DNA from: Enterococcus casseliflavus NBRC 100478
GTDB lineage: Bacteria; Bacillota; Bacilli; Lactobacillales; Enterococcaceae
Length of the DNA stretch: 64,000 nt
NCBI RefSeq assembly: GCF_001544095.1
Contig: NZ_BCPT01000009.1
Coordinates: 1 to 64,000 of the forward strand
Reading direction: 5' to 3'
Positions 59,877 through 64,000 of this stretch are shown piece by piece; positions within the stretch are counted from its first letter, which is position 1, and every line of letters begins with the position of its first letter. A program made the translations under genes and the position numbers. Under the pieces are notes generated by a model that had not been told where the DNA came from, did not search any database, and worked only from the letters and a program-made list of their open reading frames with translations.

Positions 59877-61330
59877 AAGTATTCCCTCCTTAATTCTGCA
59901 GTTGCGGTTTCGACTTCCGAAAAATCGGATAATATTAATTGAACAGTCGTGAGTCCCGGAGGAACCTTAAACCAAGTCGAACCTCTGATTTCATCGTCTG
60001 GTCTGGGCATTTCATTCAAGTACAGTAATGTCTCTGATCCACTGATGAATATTTCTGAATTATTGGGAAATCGATTCGGATCATCACGCCATGTCTCAAC
60101 ATTTAACTTAGTAAAGGCTAAATTGTTAATATACATATGTGTGACCTTTTGCGTTGATGTGTTCCTTCCTTTGAACTGACCTGCAAAGAATTGAACTTTA
60201 CTTGCCTTGACATTTTCTATTGCTGAATCCGTATAGTAGTAATATGATCCTCGCCAGAAAAACCGAACACGATTTCCTTCTTTTCGAATATCGAAAGGAT
60301 TTCTGCGAGCGTTTTTTGATTCTGATCCATACGGATTATCCTTCTCCCAATAAGAAGCAGTAAAATCAAACGTTTTTACAATCTTACCATTCAGCCAAAA
60401 ATAGCACTGTGCTTTGTTTCCTGTGGTATCCCCTTTTCTCAAAATGTAAGCAGCAATCGGTTTGTTTTGTTCATCGACAATCGCAAGTGTCCACATACCT
60501 GTCTGGCCCATTCTTCCGGTTTCAAACCACGCTTGCGCCCACAAATACCAGTTTCTTGCGGATTCACTTAATGGAATCTCTTTGATTGCTCCAAAGAAGT
60601 TACTGTTGGCCGTATTTGAAAAACTAGCTGGTAATATGCCTAAACCATATGTAGCATTTGCACTCATTGTTGTTACAGACTTTTTATTCTGATCTTGATA
60701 GAAAGTCGTCCCATTAGTCCAATTGTTAAAATTACCATTTATATTATTGGTCAATTGTTTGCTTTTATCACTTTCAACCATCGTCCCATCTGCTTCATTC
60801 ACTAAGCCGAATTGCATTGCGCCGTATTCTGAAACCAAACCGATAAAGCCGCTCTCTTTTTTTAATTTAATCCGATAGTCAACAGGCACAGGTACTGTCC
60901 CTGAATTATTAATTTCAAATTCGAGAACATTTTCTGAATTTAATTTAGCCGAAAATGTTTCAATTACTGTGGAAAAGGAGCGGTTCTTGCTCAGCTTAAA
61001 TTCTATTTCAACATCAATCGTATCTCTTGAATCCATACTGCGAACAAATGATGTGCTATCTTCCACACTCATTAACCAATATCTATTCTCAAAGATAGAG
61101 ATGGTCAATTTGTTTTCTTTTTTACCATACAATGCTAAAGCTAATTCATCTCTGGATTGTACAAAATCATCAGACTCCATTTGAAACTTCAGCGATAGCT
61201 TTTTATCGTTTTCCGATTCTTCCAATTCGGTATCTGATAGAGGAAGAATAGAGAAATCCGGCGACTCTATTAAGTCCATATTTTTTGTGAGTTCATACGA
61301 ACCAAACATTATAAGCACATCTGACTTCAT
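59873..61330 (-). CDS. Distal tail protein (Dit) with a large inserted domain
   Basis: 485 residues; plain Dit proteins are near 250. N-terminal 150 residues form the ring domain (FGSYELTKNMDLIESPDFSILP, then the LSLKFQMESDDFV belt), and the C-terminus has the galectin-like end (IFISGSETLLYLNEM). Between about 195 and 430 lies an extra jelly-roll-like segment (NWYLWAQAWFETGRMGQTGMWTLAIVD, CYFWLNGKIVKTFDFTASYWEKD), the look of a carbohydrate-binding module as in 'evolved' Dits. Overlaps the tape-measure stop by ATGA. Confidence 0.82.
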   Translation of the reverse strand: MKSDVLIMFGSYELTKNMDLIESPDFSILPLSDTELEESENDKKLSLKFQMESDDFVQSRDELALALYGKKENKLTISIFENRYWLMSVEDSTSFVRSMDSRDTIDVEIEFKLSKNRSFSTVIETFSAKLNSENVLEFEINNSGTVPVPVDYRIKLKKESGFIGLVSEYGAMQFGLVNEADGTMVESDKSKQLTNNINGNFNNWTNGTTFYQDQNKKSVTTMSANATYGLGILPASFSNTANSNFFGAIKEIPLSESARNWYLWAQAWFETGRMGQTGMWTLAIVDEQNKPIAAYILRKGDTTGNKAQCYFWLNGKIVKTFDFTASYWEKDNPYGSESKNARRNPFDIRKEGNRVRFFWRGSYYYYTDSAIENVKASKVQFFAGQFKGRNTSTQKVTHMYINNLAFTKLNVETWRDDPNRFPNNSEIFISGSETLLYLNEMPRPDDEIRGSTWFKVPPGLTTVQLILSDFSEVETATAELRREYL

Positions 61331-64000
61331 CTAGCTTCCCCCCTAACTGTTTTGATCACCATTTCTCTTAGATTTTGTTGCTCATTTGCAACTGTACCCA
61401 TTATTTTTTTATCTACTACAAGTTGAAGATTTTTAAGGCTGTTATCAAAATTCTTCATAATTTTAATTAATTGATCCAATCGATCCGTATAGTCTTGCGT
61501 ATTAACAATCGTAGTTGATGTTGGCTCTACAGATGAACTCATACTTCTCAAGTTCCGAACCAATGAGGAATCTTCCGGAATACCCACACCGTCAGCATAC
61601 TTTGGAATGCCCAAGCGCCGCATGATCGATTTGGTGATACTAGCTCGAGCAACTTTCGTTCCTGCAGGAGCATTGGGAATATACACATTTCGACCTTGAG
61701 GTATAAATGGAGCCTGACCAGGGAACTGAACCAACTCTTTGTATAATGGTCCTGATTGATCATTTACGATCATATCTCCACCCGGGTGGTAATTTGTTCC
61801 TTTGGCATTTGGAATAGCTGTCTGTCCTGTTCTTCTCCCACGATACTCAACATCAATTACCACATTTTTGCTATATACTTGAGCAATTTCACTCTTCGCT
61901 CTTAGTACTTCAGAATAATCTGCTGTTGCATGTAAATGTTTCGCACCAACACCAGTAGCATTGTAATCATTGATTTTGCTCTTAGAGTTTGCCAATATGC
62001 TATTTACATTCGTATTGTCTCCCAATAATCTTTTTAGTTCTGGAGAAACACTGTTATATGTTTCTAGCATTTTCTTAGATTGACTAACTGTTAAGGTTGC
62101 TGGATCTTCTGCTATCAATCTTTTAACTTCTGGATCTAATGCGTTATACTCGTTCAATGAAGTTTTCGAAAAGCTTAATGCATTTAAGAGATCATAATTT
62201 TCAGCATTCAAATTTTTAATCTGGGGTTGAAATTGCTCCCACATCCCCAAATTAAGCATTGTTTCTGCCATGACTTCAGGAGTATTAGAGTAAAGGAATG
62301 CTTTTTTCTCATCAAATGACATCTCTGCCCATTTTCCCGAGTCTTCTAATGCTTTGTACATTGTTATCGAAAATTCGTCTTGTAGTATTGCTTTTTTATC
62401 GGACCAAGCCATACCGTCCCACCAACCATTAACAATTGCAGCTTCACCGATAACGTCTTTTGCATTACTATCTAAGTCGGCATCATGGACTACTAGCTTC
62501 AAATTATTCCACGTTAGAGAATCTTTAGTAGCTTCTGTAACGACCTCTGCAACATTGGATTTAACTTCTCCGGTCTTTTCATCAAAAACTAAATCATTCC
62601 AAGTTTGAGCTGCTTTCTTACCAGCCTTACTTGATTCTGATGCAGTCCAAGAGATTTTTTCCGCATTCTTTTCTGCATTTGATGCCAATTCTCTTGATAA
62701 GTCAGAAGCGCTCTTTAGGATTTTTTCGTTTTCTGCAATTGCACTATCAGCATAATCACCCATACTCGAAATTAGTTGACCGTTTGCAAGAGAGACCTCA
62801 TTTTGCAATTCAGGATATTTTTTAAGAATCGTTTCCATTTGAGAATCAAAACCTTTTACAGTCGTTGAATTTATCTCATCCCAAGCCGCCAGAAATTTCT
62901 TAGCGAACTCGCCATCTAAGTTGTATCCCAAATCTTGTAGGTACTTTTCTTTTTCTTGTCTACTTAAAGTTGCATTTTGCTGAGCTATCTGCCTTTGCTT
63001 ACCTAAAGATTGCAACCACAATTTTGCTTCTTCCTCTGTTGCATTTGCTACATCTGCGTTCATGGCTGCAAGTATTTTTTTCTTCTCGTTTGCAGAAACA
63101 TCTAAAGTTTCAACATATGCTTGAGTTGTATTTTTCGCCAGATCCTGAATAATTTTCGCTTCAGATACACTAATCTCTCGATTGCTATTACTAGCTGCTT
63201 TCTTTATCTCTGTGATTCTTGCGGTATTCTCTTGGACTGTTTGTAATGCAGATTCCGCCTTAACTTTTTCGTCTTCTACCATTTCACTGACAGAAGAATT
63301 AACAGATTCAGGAAGCTCTTTTATTAATTTATCCAAGCCCTCGACTTTCTTCACAAGGCTGTCTTCAATGGTCTGACCTATTTTCTCAAAATTTGAGATC
63401 ATAGAATCAGAGTTAGTGGCAAATCCATCTGCCATTAAACCGAATTGCCCTGATGCTTTTTGCGTATTATCCTGCACTTTTGTTAAGGTACCATCAACGG
63501 CTTCTCCAACATCAGTTCCCCAACGTTGGACACGTTGACTAGAATTCCAAGCTTCTTCACCGAATAATTTCCATGCACCATACCCGACTGCAAGAGCACC
63601 ACCAACACCCACGATACCAAGAATAAGTGGGCCTAATGGACCGAGCGCAGCCGACATGGCTCCTATGCCGCCAGATCCTGCCGCCCCACTGGCTGCTGCA
63701 CCGAACTTCGTCATTGTTCCTGATCCACCAGATAGAGTTTTTAGAAAGTCATTTGCAGAAATATCCCCATCGACAAATGATTTTTTTACCTCATCAATGG
63801 CTTTTTTCTTAGCCATGCTTGCACTCAAATCAATGAACGATTTCCCGAGACTTCCAATGCCACCACTCAACTTACCAGTTATTGATAGCAATGGACCTGC
63901 TGCAGCTGTTGCTGCCAGCAATTTAACAATCATTTGTTGGGTTTTAGGATCCGCATTGCTAAACGACTCAGCTAGATTACCGATTTGTTTGATTAGAGGT
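61327..64000 (-). CDS. Phage tail tape measure protein (5' part outside the window)
   Basis: Frame is open to the window edge, so the ATG at 63933 is internal; at least 891 residues are visible. LIKQIGNLAESFSNADPKTQQMIVKLLAATAAAGPLLSITGKL near the edge is the usual TMP_core exit, cited in part (AESFSNADPKTQQM). Hydrophobic GIGAMSAALGPLGPLILGIVGVGGALAVGYGAW, long coiled-coil helices, and the GTNYHPGG-type C-terminal end with a glycine/His region follow. Its length sets tail length. Next genes Dit and Tal fit. Confidence 0.92.
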   Translation of the reverse strand, partial: PLIKQIGNLAESFSNADPKTQQMIVKLLAATAAAGPLLSITGKLSGGIGSLGKSFIDLSASMAKKKAIDEVKKSFVDGDISANDFLKTLSGGSGTMTKFGAAASGAAGSGGIGAMSAALGPLGPLILGIVGVGGALAVGYGAWKLFGEEAWNSSQRVQRWGTDVGEAVDGTLTKVQDNTQKASGQFGLMADGFATNSDSMISNFEKIGQTIEDSLVKKVEGLDKLIKELPESVNSSVSEMVEDEKVKAESALQTVQENTARITEIKKAASNSNREISVSEAKIIQDLAKNTTQAYVETLDVSANEKKKILAAMNADVANATEEEAKLWLQSLGKQRQIAQQNATLSRQEKEKYLQDLGYNLDGEFAKKFLAAWDEINSTTVKGFDSQMETILKKYPELQNEVSLANGQLISSMGDYADSAIAENEKILKSASDLSRELASNAEKNAEKISWTASESSKAGKKAAQTWNDLVFDEKTGEVKSNVAEVVTEATKDSLTWNNLKLVVHDADLDSNAKDVIGEAAIVNGWWDGMAWSDKKAILQDEFSITMYKALEDSGKWAEMSFDEKKAFLYSNTPEVMAETMLNLGMWEQFQPQIKNLNAENYDLLNALSFSKTSLNEYNALDPEVKRLIAEDPATLTVSQSKKMLETYNSVSPELKRLLGDNTNVNSILANSKSKINDYNATGVGAKHLHATADYSEVLRAKSEIAQVYSKNVVIDVEYRGRRTGQTAIPNAKGTNYHPGGDMIVNDQSGPLYKELVQFPGQAPFIPQGRNVYIPNAPAGTKVARASITKSIMRRLGIPKYADGVGIPEDSSLVRNLRSMSSSVEPTSTTIVNTQDYTDRLDQLIKIMKNFDNSLKNLQLVVDKKIMGTVANEQQNLREMVIKTVRGEAR

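Larger units (their letters stand above)
50120..64000. mobile_element. Prophage, siphovirus type (one end; continues past the window)
   Basis: Late module in order from the window edge: tape measure, Dit, Tal, fibre proteins, XhlA-like, holin, amidase, all minus; then oppositely oriented accessory genes. The junction with host DNA lies between about 49980 and 50170. TATGCCCCTTTTTTGCCCC at 50125-50143 resembles sequence often seen next to integrase-side attachment sites in Firmicutes prophages, but the core cannot be fixed without the other end. No tRNA gene is at this junction. Confidence 0.9.

Overview
This window is a Gram-positive (Bacillota, Lactobacillales) chromosome segment with one end of a prophage. 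Gene content and order point to Enterococcus: a PolC-type polymerase (TTG start), prolyl-tRNA synthetase, an Eep/RseP-type protease, cdsA, uppS, frr, pyrH, tsf and rpsB in the usual enterococcal order, a Leloir gal operon with GalR, a FosX fosfomycin hydrolase and an FhuD-type siderophore-binding lipoprotein. A full ilvDBNC-ilvA operon argues for a species able to make branched-chain amino acids, so probably not E. faecalis or E. faecium (this rests on general knowledge, not on a search).

Layout. 0-12.8 kb (minus strand): replication, translation and envelope housekeeping genes separated by strong terminators. 13.0-16.7 kb: arginine block, with argR on plus, and argS behind a T-box leader and argF behind a candidate ARG box on minus. 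16.8-19.5 kb: overlapping tsaB-GNAT-GNAT-tsaD operon for t6A modification of tRNA. 19.8-24.5 kb: galKETR operon with a GalR-like operator and a cre-like site. 24.6-28.3 kb: small genes plus the glcK-yqgQ-rhomboid-5-FCL cluster. 28.4-32.3 kb: Fur-controlled siderophore uptake, with the ATPase/permease operon divergent from the binding protein. 32.4-36.7 kb (plus): rpmG, small unknowns, fosX, a second VOC protein and a LexA-controlled Y-family polymerase. 36.7-43.1 kb: unknowns, thioesterase, cca, mazG, yitT, then ypiB, a YpiA-like TPR protein and a degenerate 3-dehydroquinate-synthase-like protein. 43.2-49.6 kb: ilv operon, led by a 17-residue peptide with a Leu-Leu-Val-Ile-Ile-Ile run and an intrinsic terminator (a classical attenuator), with two CodY-like boxes upstream.

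From about 50.1 kb to the window edge lies the right part of a siphovirus-type prophage. The late genes run on minus from the edge toward the ilv operon: tape measure (cut by the edge), Dit with a large insert, Tal, Ig-like and collagen-like fibre proteins, XhlA-like protein, holin, amidase. Between the amidase and the host junction is an accessory zone on the opposite strand with two cassettes. One is a LexA-box-driven set of three small genes whose promoter is nearly a copy of the one in front of the chromosomal Y-family polymerase. The other is an AT-rich three-gene set with a candidate BECR-fold nuclease and a DUF2283-like partner. Both cassettes end in almost the same terminator, which also encodes their shared C-terminal residues PYSNE. 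A frameshifted relic of an older lysin's peptidoglycan-binding domain and a candidate structured RNA lie between the cassettes and the present amidase.

The best candidates for something undescribed are the 51.1-52.4 kb nuclease/partner cassette, the SOS cassette at 50.2-51.0 kb, the ilv attenuator, and the catalytically eroded AroB-like protein at 42.0-43.1 kb. All functional calls are from reading sequence; no database search was run.
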